Below are positions 18,052 through 25,545 of a stretch of 64,000 nt of DNA, in pieces. The stretch comes from Polyangiaceae bacterium (GTDB lineage Bacteria; Myxococcota_A; Polyangia; Polyangiales; Polyangiaceae), in NCBI GenBank assembly GCA_020633205.1, contig JACKEB010000010.1, positions 558,001-622,000 of the forward strand, in the 5' to 3' direction. The position numbers and the translations under genes are program-made. Numbering within the stretch: the stretch's first letter is position 1; each line of letters starts with the position of its first letter. Under the pieces are notes generated by a model. That model made no database searches and was not told the origin of the DNA. It saw only the letters and a list, made by a program, of their open reading frames with translations.

Positions 18052-18915
18052 ATGGTCGTTCCCCGATCGACACCGCTACGCCACAAAGTTGCTCACCGCC
18101 TGGGCCACTGGTTGTGCGGCGCAGCGTGCCTGGGTCTCGGAGCGACCACCGCACAGACGAGTCACGCCGCGCCAGAAGCGTGCTTCAAGGCCTATGAGCT
18201 CGGGCAGCGTCTCGACAAGGACAAGCGCCCTCTGGACGCTCGCATCGAGTACGCCCGCTGCGCGGAGCTGTGTCCCGACTCGCTGCAAAGGGACTGCATC
18301 GCCTGGCAGGATGCGGTCGAGAGCAAGCTCGCGAGAGTTGTCTTGCGGGTTGCTCATGCGGAGGACGAAGTGAGCGTCTACCTCGACGGGGTACAGCTCA
18401 CGCCGCAAGAATTCGCAGGCCCGGTCGACCAACGGCCGCCGCTGTGGGTCACGGCGGGTCGTCACCAGCTGCGCGCCAAACTCTCCGGTTACGACGACTA
18501 CGCCGAACAACTCGATCTCTTGGAGGGCGAAGAGCGCCCTGTGGTGATTTCCTTCCAGAAGCACGAGGAACCCGCGTCGTCGGGCGAACAGATCGCGCCC
18601 TGGGTGGCCCTCGGTGTCGGAGGCCTGGGGATCCTGGGTTTCGCGTACTTCGGAAGCCAAGGGCTCGCCGGAAAGTCAGATCTCGACTCGTGCAGGGGCC
18701 ACTGCTCAGCGGAGGCCGTGGATGACGTGCGGCGCGACTTCCTGTTCGCAGACATCTCGCTCATCGTCGGTCTGGTGGGCCTTGGAGTTGGAACCTATCT
18801 GCTCGTAGACGGAGGGCAAGACGACGTTCGGCGCGACGGCATTGCTTCCGCATGGATACAACTTGGCACTCGGGGAGGCGTTTCGGGCGCGTGGGTTGGT
18901 GGCGATGTCTGGTAG
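18052..18915 (+). CDS. Exported PEGA-like protein with two membrane helices
   Basis: A 287-residue protein with a Sec signal (LCGAACLGLGATTAQTSHA). The mature part has four Cys in a helical hairpin (CFKAYELGQRL, RCAELCPDSLQRDC). A domain with PEGA-like character follows (VSVYLDGVQL, LWVTAGRHQLRAKLSGY); PEGA domains in myxobacteria often accompany Ser/Thr kinases. Two hydrophobic helices come next (about 186-204 and 229-250). It faces the FHA-kinase operon divergently, which fits an envelope signalling role by inference. The next gene's start overlaps its 3' end by 11 nt. Confidence 0.65.
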   Translation: MVVPRSTPLRHKVAHRLGHWLCGAACLGLGATTAQTSHAAPEACFKAYELGQRLDKDKRPLDARIEYARCAELCPDSLQRDCIAWQDAVESKLARVVLRVAHAEDEVSVYLDGVQLTPQEFAGPVDQRPPLWVTAGRHQLRAKLSGYDDYAEQLDLLEGEERPVVISFQKHEEPASSGEQIAPWVALGVGGLGILGFAYFGSQGLAGKSDLDSCRGHCSAEAVDDVRRDFLFADISLIVGLVGLGVGTYLLVDGGQDDVRRDGIASAWIQLGTRGGVSGAWVGGDVW

Positions 18916-19648
18916 TTGGTCGCGCATCGCCTGGTGGAGCGCGAGTTGCATAGCAGTGGTCGCCTGTAGCCTGACTCAATCTCTCGACGGCTACGAAGGT
19001 CCGCCGGAGCAGCCCTTCAAGGACGCGGGTCAGGACGCAACCCAAGACGCACAGAACGACTCGGGCGAGTGTGTTCTGGGGACGAAGCGATGCGGAGGGT
19101 CGTGCGTGAGCGTGGATGACCCGAGCTTCGGTTGCACCGGCGAGACCTGCGCCCCCTGCGCCGTCGCGGCGCATGTCCAGGCCGTGTGTGGCTTGTCCGG
19201 TTGCGAGCCTCAGGGTTGCGAGGACGGCTTCGCGAGCTGCGATGACGATCTCACCAACGGTTGCGAGACCCCACTCGGAACGCCCACGGACTGCTCGGCC
19301 TGCGCCGAAGTGTGCAGCGCGCCGAGCGGCGACGTCGCCTGCGACGCCTCACAGTTGCGCTGCGTGATTCAGAAGTGTCCGGCGGGGAGCGGCGACTGCA
19401 ACGACGACCCAAGCGATGGTTGCGAGGATCCCCTCAACACCATCGACCACTGCGGCGCCTGTTCCAACGTGTGCCCAACGGGCTTCAGCTGCACCGACCC
19501 TGGAGACGGATTCAAGTGCGCCTGCCCCGACAACGCCGGCTGCAACGCCGGTAGTGACGGCAGCTGCGTCCAGGGACTCTGCGTGTGCGGAGGGACAACG
19601 TTGTGCGACGCGGGCCAACGTTGCCAGGCAAACGGCAGCTGCGGCTGA
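18905..19648 (+). CDS. Cys-rich lipoprotein with DGCE...CGAC repeats
   Basis: Start set at the ATG at 18905 (247 residues), inside the end of the preceding gene, because it gives a compact lipoprotein signal ending in VVAC. The mature protein has over 30 cysteines. Two copies of the unit D(L/P)(T/S)(N/D)GCE(T/D)PL...C(S/G)AC(A/S)xVC are visible (about residues 117-140 and 163-185), a repeat common in myxobacterial surface lipoproteins. The tail CGGTTLCDAGQRCQANGSCG is knottin-like. Probably displayed on the outer membrane. Ligand unknown. Confidence 0.75.
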   Translation: MSGSWSRIAWWSASCIAVVACSLTQSLDGYEGPPEQPFKDAGQDATQDAQNDSGECVLGTKRCGGSCVSVDDPSFGCTGETCAPCAVAAHVQAVCGLSGCEPQGCEDGFASCDDDLTNGCETPLGTPTDCSACAEVCSAPSGDVACDASQLRCVIQKCPAGSGDCNDDPSDGCEDPLNTIDHCGACSNVCPTGFSCTDPGDGFKCACPDNAGCNAGSDGSCVQGLCVCGGTTLCDAGQRCQANGSCG

Positions 19649-19699
19649 GCCGCCCAGACGCGCCGCCGCCTAGCCGCAAGCTGCTCGCGTTGACCGCAC

Positions 19700-21127
19700 T
19701 CAGCGTGACGTGCGGCGACGCCGCACGGCGACGAGTCCGAGCGCGGCGACGAGCCAGAGTGGCGATGACGAGCTCCGTTCGCTGCCCGCGCCACTCACGC
19801 TGCACCCACCGTCTTCGCTCACGATGCGCGTCCCAGGGCCTGTCCCCATCGCTTGCCCCGCGGAACCGCCGCTATCAGCCTTCCCGCCTCCGCCGGGCCA
19901 GGCGGCATCACCGGCGGTGCCCGCTCCACCCGCGCCAGGGTCAGCCCCTGCGGCGCCAGCAGAGCCAGGATCCGTACCGCCGGTTCCACCGGTTCCGCTT
20001 CCTTCGCACTCCACGACTCGATAGCTCAGCCACATTTCAGGACCGAACCACGCGCGAGCTTCGTCAACCAACTGCCAGCGAGTCACGTAGACGCCCGGCG
20101 CGCTCGGCGCCGTGCCCGAAAGGTCGAAGCGTGTTTTCGCATTGGGCGCCACGCTGGTGTTCGAAGCAGCGTTCACGGAAACGCGATTGGTGCCCAAGAA
20201 CGGGTCAGCGGTATCCCCAGGCACGCCCAGGCGCACCGATTGTCCAGCACTGCTACCGCTGCCGTCGGTCCAAGTCGCCGCACCAATGTTCTTCACCTCG
20301 AACCAGGAGTCGACCGGATCGCCGGCGCACACCTGGTAGTAGGCTTCGCCAGTCGCGTCCTCCTCGTTGCTGCTGCCTTGATCGACGAATTGCGCGTCCA
20401 AGTCGGGCACCTGAGGTTCCGGGGGGGTGATGCAGCTGCCGGTCGCCTGCAGGAGCTTGATGTCGGAGCCATAGAAGAACTGCAGGATCTTCTTGTAGTC
20501 GTAGCCCTTGGAGTTCTCGAGGCAGCGAGCGCCCCATTGGCTCATGCAGCCGCGGTTTTGCCCAAATCCAGGCGGCCCGATGTAACCGAGCGCCGTCTGC
20601 TCGACTGAGTTGCCAGACTTGCCTTCGTTGTAAGTGACCCAGTGCTCCGTGCTGCCGCTGCTACCAACGCAGCTCGGCGCCTTCACGCCAGAGTCGCCCG
20701 CGACGTAGAAGCCGTAGGTGAGCATCTGCCCGTAGCTGAGGTAGATCCCCGCGGTTTCTTTCACCGCCTGCTTGTGAATCGCCGACGGCGTGGCGCCGCA
20801 CGAGTACACCTGGCAACCCTGACCGTCACAGATCTTCCCCTGGGTTGCCATGTTGTAATAGGCAACAGAGCGCGCAGCGATCGCCTGGGCCTTGAGCGCC
20901 TCCAGGTTCGCGCCACCGTTCTCGCACTGGATCACGTGGGGCAGGTAGTTGTCCTCCATCGAGATCGTGCCGGTGCCGGTGACGGTCACGTCACAGTAGG
21001 CACTCCCGAGGGGCGCGCTGACCGCTTCGCTCTGTTCGCCAACCGGTTCATCCAAGCCATCCGTCGGCCCGCAGGCGACTAGAGTGGACAGCCCCAACCC
21101 AACCAAAACCCTGTGCAGCGTCTTCAC
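19700..21127 (-). CDS. SpoIID-domain lipoprotein with MYXO-CTERM tail (paralogue 1)
   Basis: A 475-residue protein, start GTG at 21127 (a second GTG directly precedes it), giving the lipoprotein signal KTLHRVLVGLGLSTLVAC. The SpoIID/LytB domain spans about residues 35-230: LEALKAQAIAARSVAYYN, QVYSC, AVKETAGIYLSYG and MSQWGARCLENS with YDYKKILQFFYG. In spore formers SpoIID is a peptidoglycan lytic transglycosylase and LytB an amidase enhancer. An Ig-like NBR1-type module follows (WFEVKNIGAATWTDG ... YVTRWQLVDE), then a Gly/Ala linker and a MYXO-CTERM tail (GGC, helix, RRRR). Upstream are a sigma-54-like promoter and repeats shared with paralogue 2. Confidence 0.85.
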   Translation of the reverse strand: MKTLHRVLVGLGLSTLVACGPTDGLDEPVGEQSEAVSAPLGSAYCDVTVTGTGTISMEDNYLPHVIQCENGGANLEALKAQAIAARSVAYYNMATQGKICDGQGCQVYSCGATPSAIHKQAVKETAGIYLSYGQMLTYGFYVAGDSGVKAPSCVGSSGSTEHWVTYNEGKSGNSVEQTALGYIGPPGFGQNRGCMSQWGARCLENSKGYDYKKILQFFYGSDIKLLQATGSCITPPEPQVPDLDAQFVDQGSSNEEDATGEAYYQVCAGDPVDSWFEVKNIGAATWTDGSGSSAGQSVRLGVPGDTADPFLGTNRVSVNAASNTSVAPNAKTRFDLSGTAPSAPGVYVTRWQLVDEARAWFGPEMWLSYRVVECEGSGTGGTGGTDPGSAGAAGADPGAGGAGTAGDAAWPGGGGKADSGGSAGQAMGTGPGTRIVSEDGGCSVSGAGSERSSSSPLWLVAALGLVAVRRRRTSR

Positions 21128-21140
21128 CACGCGCCACGTT

Positions 21141-21158
21141 TTGCACGCTCGATGCCAA
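21141..21158 (-). promoter_or_regulatory. Sigma-54-like -24/-12 promoter
   Basis: The minus strand reads TTGGCATCGAGCGTGCAA: GG and GC are separated by exactly ten bases, with TTGGCAT close to the -24 consensus and GTGCA close to the -12 consensus. The predicted start of transcription would fall near 21131, almost at the GTG start codon. The same element in the same place precedes paralogue 2. Confidence 0.5.
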
Positions 21159-21227
21159 GACGCGTACCCGCGCAAATGCGCGCTTTTTGGCCTGAGTTTG
21201 GGCGAGCAAAGAGCAGGAACCGGGCAA

Positions 21228-21258
21228 TTGCACAGTGCATTGCACAAGGCTGCACAAC
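21228..21258 (-). promoter_or_regulatory. Triple TTGTGCA repeat, candidate activator site
   Basis: Three copies of a TTGTGCA-like unit in close succession on the minus strand (GTTGTGCA, CTTGTGCAA, CTGTGCAA), 97-127 bp upstream of the predicted transcription start, the usual distance for sigma-54 enhancer sites. Related copies lie upstream of the second SpoIID gene. Confidence 0.45.
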
Positions 21259-21319
21259 CGGCGCCGAGTCACGCACCCGCGTGAGAAGTCGAACATTCCG
21301 CGGCCTTCACACGCGATAC

Positions 21320-23014
21320 CTAGCGCACCCTACGGCGGCGCCGAATCAGACCAGCGAGGCCGACGAGCAAGAGACTCGGACCCAGGTCGCCGGACCTCCG
21401 CTTCCCCACGGTACTACAGGCACAACCGTTGTCGTCGCTGACGATGTTCGTCCCTGGCTTCAAGCCCTCGCTTCCGGCCGCGCCCGCGGCTCCACCTACG
21501 GGCTGTCCCCCGCTGCCCCCTGCGCTGGTGGCGCCTGCGCTGCCTCCAGCCTCGCCCGTTCCGCCGCTTCCACCGCCTCCTGTGCCACCCCCATCGGTCG
21601 GCAGCGCATCATCCACCAGGTATACGGCGGAGCCGCTGCCTTGAACGAGCACTGGGCGACTCCGAACATCGGGCCCGTCTGGTAGCTGAGCGAGGTCCGC
21701 CGCAGGACGCGTCTCGATTGCCCCCCAGTCGAAGCCCCAGCTATCCATCACCGCGGGACTCGGCACGTGGCGCTTCACCCCCGAGTCGAGGAGGTAGACC
21801 GAAGCGCTTCCGTCGTCAGCCTTGACGAGCGAGGGCTGCGCTTGCACGGGTAGAGCCTCCTCGTGCTCTGCTAGCGCGGCGTCGGAGACCGGCATCACGT
21901 CCCAGAAGTAGTCAAGTTGCCACGCGGCAAATACATCGGGATTCGGCACGTGCCGAAGCACGCCATCTGGAATCATCGGCTCACAGCGCAGCGCCTTCGG
22001 GCTCGAGCTGAGCTGGGAATTCTCACCGCCGCTTGCGTCGATCCCGTAAGCGTGCACCGCGTGATCCTGGCCATCATGCAGGCTCAGGGGAGAATCCGCC
22101 TCAAAGCCGTGCTCACAAGAGCCGATCGCGCCGCACAGGTCATCGCGGTACTGGTCCGCCTTCAACGCGAAGGATTTCGCATTGGCATCACCCGCGGGCC
22201 CGCCGAAGTAGAGGTGGACGTCGATAGGCGTGTTCGCCTTGTCTTCGTCCTGTGCCCAGCCAGCCACGCGATCGCAGTCAGCGGCGTCCAGGTATCCGCG
22301 AGGCGACTTGTCGGTGTTCACGCAGCTACCTGGCGAGGTGAGAAACTTGATGTCCGCCCCGTAGAAGAACTGCAGAATACGCTTGTAGTCGTAGCCCTTC
22401 GAGTTCTCGAGGCAGCGCGCCCCCCACTGGCTCATGCAGCCACGGTTCTGACCGTAGCCAGGCGGCCCAATGTAGCCGAGCGCCGTCTGTTCGACGCTGG
22501 TGCCCGTCTTGCCGTCGTTGTAGGTGACCCAGTGCTCGGTGCTCCCGCTGCTGCCGACACAGCTTGGCGGTTTCACACCCGAGTCACCGGCGACGAAGAA
22601 CCCGTAGGTCAGCATTCCGCCGTAGCTCAGGTAGACGCCTGCCGTCTCTTTTACCGCTTGGTAATGAATGGCCGAGGGCGTCGCACCGCACGAATAGACT
22701 TGGCAGCCTTGGCTGTCGCAGATGCTGCCTTGGGTGGCCATGTTGTAGTAGGCTACGGAGCGCGCGGCGATCGCTTGCGCCTTCAGCGCCTGGAGGTTCG
22801 CACCGCCGTTTTCGCACTGAATGACGTGAGGCAGGTAGTCGTCCTCCATCGAGATGGTGCCCACCCCCGTGACCTTGATCGTGCAGTAGGCGTTTGGCAG
22901 CGGCGCGCTCACCGCCTCGCTCTGCTCCCCGATGGGTTCGCCGTATCCAGCGGGATCCGTCCAGCACGCGGTCAGTACCAGTAGCCCTGAGCAACCCAAG
23001 AGAATGCGCTTCAC
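21320..23014 (-). CDS. SpoIID-domain lipoprotein with MYXO-CTERM tail (paralogue 2)
   Basis: A 564-residue tandem paralogue of the 19700-21127 gene; the two are nearly identical across the SpoIID domain (LKAQAIAARSVAYYNMATQG, SQWGARCLENSKGYDYK). GTG at 23014 gives KRILLGCSGLLVLTAC, a lipoprotein signal. After the SpoIID domain the paralogues differ. Here a domain with RVAGWAQDEDKANTPIDVHLYFGG, DDLCGAIGSCEHGF and HAVHAYGIDASGG follows, then two repeats around LRHVPNPDVFAAW and KRHVPSPAVMDSW, each leading to VYLLD or VYLVD. A Gly-rich linker and MYXO-CTERM tail (GCACS, helix, RRRRR) end it. Domain swapping after duplication is inferred. Confidence 0.85.
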   Translation of the reverse strand: MKRILLGCSGLLVLTACWTDPAGYGEPIGEQSEAVSAPLPNAYCTIKVTGVGTISMEDDYLPHVIQCENGGANLQALKAQAIAARSVAYYNMATQGSICDSQGCQVYSCGATPSAIHYQAVKETAGVYLSYGGMLTYGFFVAGDSGVKPPSCVGSSGSTEHWVTYNDGKTGTSVEQTALGYIGPPGYGQNRGCMSQWGARCLENSKGYDYKRILQFFYGADIKFLTSPGSCVNTDKSPRGYLDAADCDRVAGWAQDEDKANTPIDVHLYFGGPAGDANAKSFALKADQYRDDLCGAIGSCEHGFEADSPLSLHDGQDHAVHAYGIDASGGENSQLSSSPKALRCEPMIPDGVLRHVPNPDVFAAWQLDYFWDVMPVSDAALAEHEEALPVQAQPSLVKADDGSASVYLLDSGVKRHVPSPAVMDSWGFDWGAIETRPAADLAQLPDGPDVRSRPVLVQGSGSAVYLVDDALPTDGGGTGGGGSGGTGEAGGSAGATSAGGSGGQPVGGAAGAAGSEGLKPGTNIVSDDNGCACSTVGKRRSGDLGPSLLLVGLAGLIRRRRRVR

Positions 23015-23026
23015 ACCGCGCGGCAA

Positions 23027-23043
23027 TGCACGGCGAGTGCCAA
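23027..23043 (-). promoter_or_regulatory. Sigma-54-like -24/-12 promoter
   Basis: The minus strand reads TTGGCACTCGCCGTGCA: a full TTGGCAC, GG-N10-GC spacing and GTGCA. The predicted start of transcription is near 23016, two bases before the GTG codon. It matches the element before the tandem paralogue in sequence and position. Confidence 0.5.
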
Positions 23044-23135
23044 GCCTTCAGCGCTGAAGAAGCACGCTAGATTCCCGTGCTTTTCCGATTTTTGGTGGCT
23101 CTGGACGCGGTGCCCCCTCCCCCCCAACCGAACGG

Positions 23136-23157
23136 GTTACACAACCCTTTGCACAAC
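23136..23157 (-). promoter_or_regulatory. TTGTGCA/TTGTGTA repeat pair, candidate activator site
   Basis: GTTGTGCA and GTTGTGTAAC are spaced 12 bases apart on the minus strand, 120-141 bp upstream of the predicted sigma-54 start. The unit matches the triple repeat before paralogue 1. The neighbouring sigma-54 activator gene ends upstream at 23249 and is the obvious candidate to bind here. Confidence 0.45.
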
Positions 23158-23248
23158 TCGAGGTGGTTCGAGCGCAAGCGACGACTTCGCCCGCCCTCGG
23201 CGTACGGCGCTTCCAGCAGGCTGGCCTGCACGAATGTTTCCGCGAGGT

Positions 23249-24595
23249 TTAGCGTTTGCGCGGGCGCGGGAGCTTGAAGCGCTCCAGGCGGTTGATCAGG
23301 GTGCGGCGTGAGACTCCCAAGAGTTCAGCGGCGCGGGTCTGGTTTCCCCGTGCCTGCTCGAGCGCTGTCTGGATGCGTTCGCGTTCCCAAGCATCCGCCG
23401 CATCGGGATCGCTGGGTCGAGAGCGCGTGTCGTTGAGCTGAGGAACCTGCTGAGGCCGTGCCTCGGAGCTGCCCAAGGCTGCTGCCACGGGATCGATGTG
23501 TACGTGGTGCGCCTCGATGGCGCCCCCACCGCTCAGCACCACGGCACGCTCCACCACGTTCTTGAGCTCACGCAGGTTGCCGGGCCAAGAATGGCCAAGC
23601 AAGCGCTGGATGGCCGATGCGGAAACGGCCGGGGGCGCGATACCCGAGCGCCCCGCGTGCTCGGTAACGAAGGTCTGAACGAGCGTCGGGAGCTCATCCA
23701 AGCGCTCACGCAGAGGCGGGATTTGTAGAGTGATCCCCGCGAGTCGGAAATACAGATCCCTACGAAAACGCCCCTCGAGGATCTCCTTGTCGAGCTCCCG
23801 GTTCGTTGCCGCGATGAAACGCACATCGAAAGACACGGGCCGCACGCCGCCCACCCGATACACCTCGCGTTGTTCGATCGCGCGCAGCAGCTTTGCCTGA
23901 ACGCCCAGCGGCATCTCGCCGACCTCGTCGAAGAAGATGCTGCCTCCGCTCGCAGCTTCGAGCAGCCCTTGCTTCGACTGCACGGCGCCGGTGAACGCGC
24001 CACGCTCATGACCGAAGAGCTCGCTCTCGAGCAGGTTCTCCGCCAACGCGGCGCAGTTGAGTCGCACCAGGGGGTGACGGGCCCGACGGGAGCGTCCGTG
24101 GATTTGGCTCGCCATCACGTCTTTGCCAACGCCGGTCTCGCCGCAAAGCACCACGCTGATGTCGCTGGCTGCAACACTGGCGATGAGCTGCCCAAGCTCC
24201 TGCATGCGTTGGCCGAGGGGGCGAGACTCGGGCGCCTGAGTTGGGGCCGCCGCTTGCTCCACCACGAGCACGACGCTTCCAAGCTGCACTAGCGCGCCCA
24301 GCGGCACCCGAATGGCTTGATTCGGCGTCAGCGAGGCGCCGGACACGCGCGTGCCGTTCGATGAGCCGAGATCCACGATCTCGACTCCCCCCGATGTGAG
24401 TCGCACCCGAGCGTGCTCACGCGAGACACTCTTGTGGTCCACGCTCACGTCCGCGCTGCGCGAACGCCCGATCACCAGGTCATCTCCCTGGGACAACGGA
24501 CGCGTGAGTGAGCCGTTGTCCCAGAGCAGCACCAGGCGTTCTTCACCCGCGGCGGCTTGAGGCAGCACGCGAGACCAAGTGACCTCTTCGTTCAT
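23249..24595 (-). CDS. FHA-domain sigma-54-dependent activator
   Basis: A 448-residue enhancer-binding protein. The FHA domain (about 20-105) has VIGRSRSADVSVDHKSVSRE and LGSSNGT, so it should bind a phosphothreonine protein in place of a receiver domain. The AAA+ domain is complete: GETGVGKD, the GAFTGA sigma-54 loop (RGAFTGAVQ), FFDEVGEM Walker B and the WPGNLRELKN segment. The C-terminus is a Fis-type helix-turn-helix (RGNQTRAAELLGVSRRTLINR). The ATG at 24595 is used; the frame extends 27 codons upstream. It lies just upstream of the second SpoIID gene on the same strand. The input is inferred to be a Ser/Thr kinase. Confidence 0.92.
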   Translation of the reverse strand: MNEEVTWSRVLPQAAAGEERLVLLWDNGSLTRPLSQGDDLVIGRSRSADVSVDHKSVSREHARVRLTSGGVEIVDLGSSNGTRVSGASLTPNQAIRVPLGALVQLGSVVLVVEQAAAPTQAPESRPLGQRMQELGQLIASVAASDISVVLCGETGVGKDVMASQIHGRSRRARHPLVRLNCAALAENLLESELFGHERGAFTGAVQSKQGLLEAASGGSIFFDEVGEMPLGVQAKLLRAIEQREVYRVGGVRPVSFDVRFIAATNRELDKEILEGRFRRDLYFRLAGITLQIPPLRERLDELPTLVQTFVTEHAGRSGIAPPAVSASAIQRLLGHSWPGNLRELKNVVERAVVLSGGGAIEAHHVHIDPVAAALGSSEARPQQVPQLNDTRSRPSDPDAADAWERERIQTALEQARGNQTRAAELLGVSRRTLINRLERFKLPRPRKR

Positions 24596-24752
24596 GGGAC
24601 GCCGCACTATAACCAAATGCGTCGCCCACACTGCCAGCTCGCGTGGGAAAACCCCGGGGCGATTCCCGGTGGTCAAACCAATCCTGGAGCACCCGATGGG
24701 GTGTCGATCGAAGCCGTACTTGACTCCCGGACGGTGAAATCAGCCGAGATCC

Positions 24753-25454
24753 CTACTTCTCGAGCACGCGCGCCACGGCGGTGCCCTGACCCGCCGCTGC
24801 GCTGAGCACGGCCTTCACGGGCGTCGATGGCAGGACCCACTTGAAGCAATCGGGAGCCGGTGCGACCACCGCGTTTGGCTCACTCGTATTATCCGCGGCG
24901 AGCACCGGGCTACCGAAGGTGGGCAGCGCAATCTCCGTGACCAACTTCAAATCGAGGTTGGTGATCTGCCCAGTGCTCATCCCAACCAGGGTGTAGCACT
25001 TGCCCGTTTGCGCCTGGAAACGCAGCTCGAGCACCTGACCCTGAGTGAAGTTCCCGCCGATAGTGCCGATGGTCTTTGCGCCGGGCGCGTGCTGCGTCAT
25101 CAGCGGACCGAGCAACGGCTCGGCTGCAGCCAATGCCGTAGCGTCTAGGGGCATCGCGTTTGGACCGGGCTGATACATCGTGTTGCCCAAGCCGCCCATG
25201 CCCGCGACTGCTCCGCTGCCTCCATTGGCCATCCCCGCGCCGCCGCCCATGCCGCCGTTCGCCGCGCCGCCGTTCGCCATGCCCGCGCCGCCGCCGTTCG
25301 CCCCACCTCCGTAGCCCGCGTCGTTCACGCAGTACTGGCCGTCGTAGTGCTGCCCTGGTGGGCAGTTCACTGTGGGAGGCGCTTTCGCGTCGTCACCGCC
25401 ACCGCACGCGGTGACGCAACCAAACAAAACAAACAAAGCGAGGGACTTGTGCAT
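24753..25454 (-). CDS. Lipoprotein with Gly/Asn/Met repeats
   Basis: The ATG at 25454 has a strong Shine-Dalgarno (AAGGAAGG) and opens a lipoprotein signal (SLALFVLFGCVTAC), giving 233 residues; the longer frame is antisense to the gene upstream. After CPPGQHYDGQYC the protein has a low-complexity stretch built from GGAGMANGG-like units (about residues 50-85). A C-terminal domain of about 140 residues follows (TIGGNFTQGQVLELRFQAQ, GKCYTLVGMSTGQITNLDLKL, ending near PSTPVKAVLSAAAGQG), probably a beta-sandwich. Exported; function unknown. Confidence 0.72.
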   Translation of the reverse strand: MHKSLALFVLFGCVTACGGGDDAKAPPTVNCPPGQHYDGQYCVNDAGYGGGANGGGAGMANGGAANGGMGGGAGMANGGSGAVAGMGGLGNTMYQPGPNAMPLDATALAAAEPLLGPLMTQHAPGAKTIGTIGGNFTQGQVLELRFQAQTGKCYTLVGMSTGQITNLDLKLVTEIALPTFGSPVLAADNTSEPNAVVAPAPDCFKWVLPSTPVKAVLSAAAGQGTAVARVLEK

Positions 25455-25545
25455 GCTGCCTTCCTTCTTCGCGCCAGCGTGGCGCGAACGACTTGAAGCT
25501 GGAAAGCAGAACGCCGAGTCCCTCGCCTGGCTTACACCTCTACGT

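Noticed and set aside
19585..20608. Plus-strand ORFs opposite the first SpoIID gene
   Set aside because: Arg/Pro-rich composition and exact antisense to a conserved SpoIID gene; no family features.
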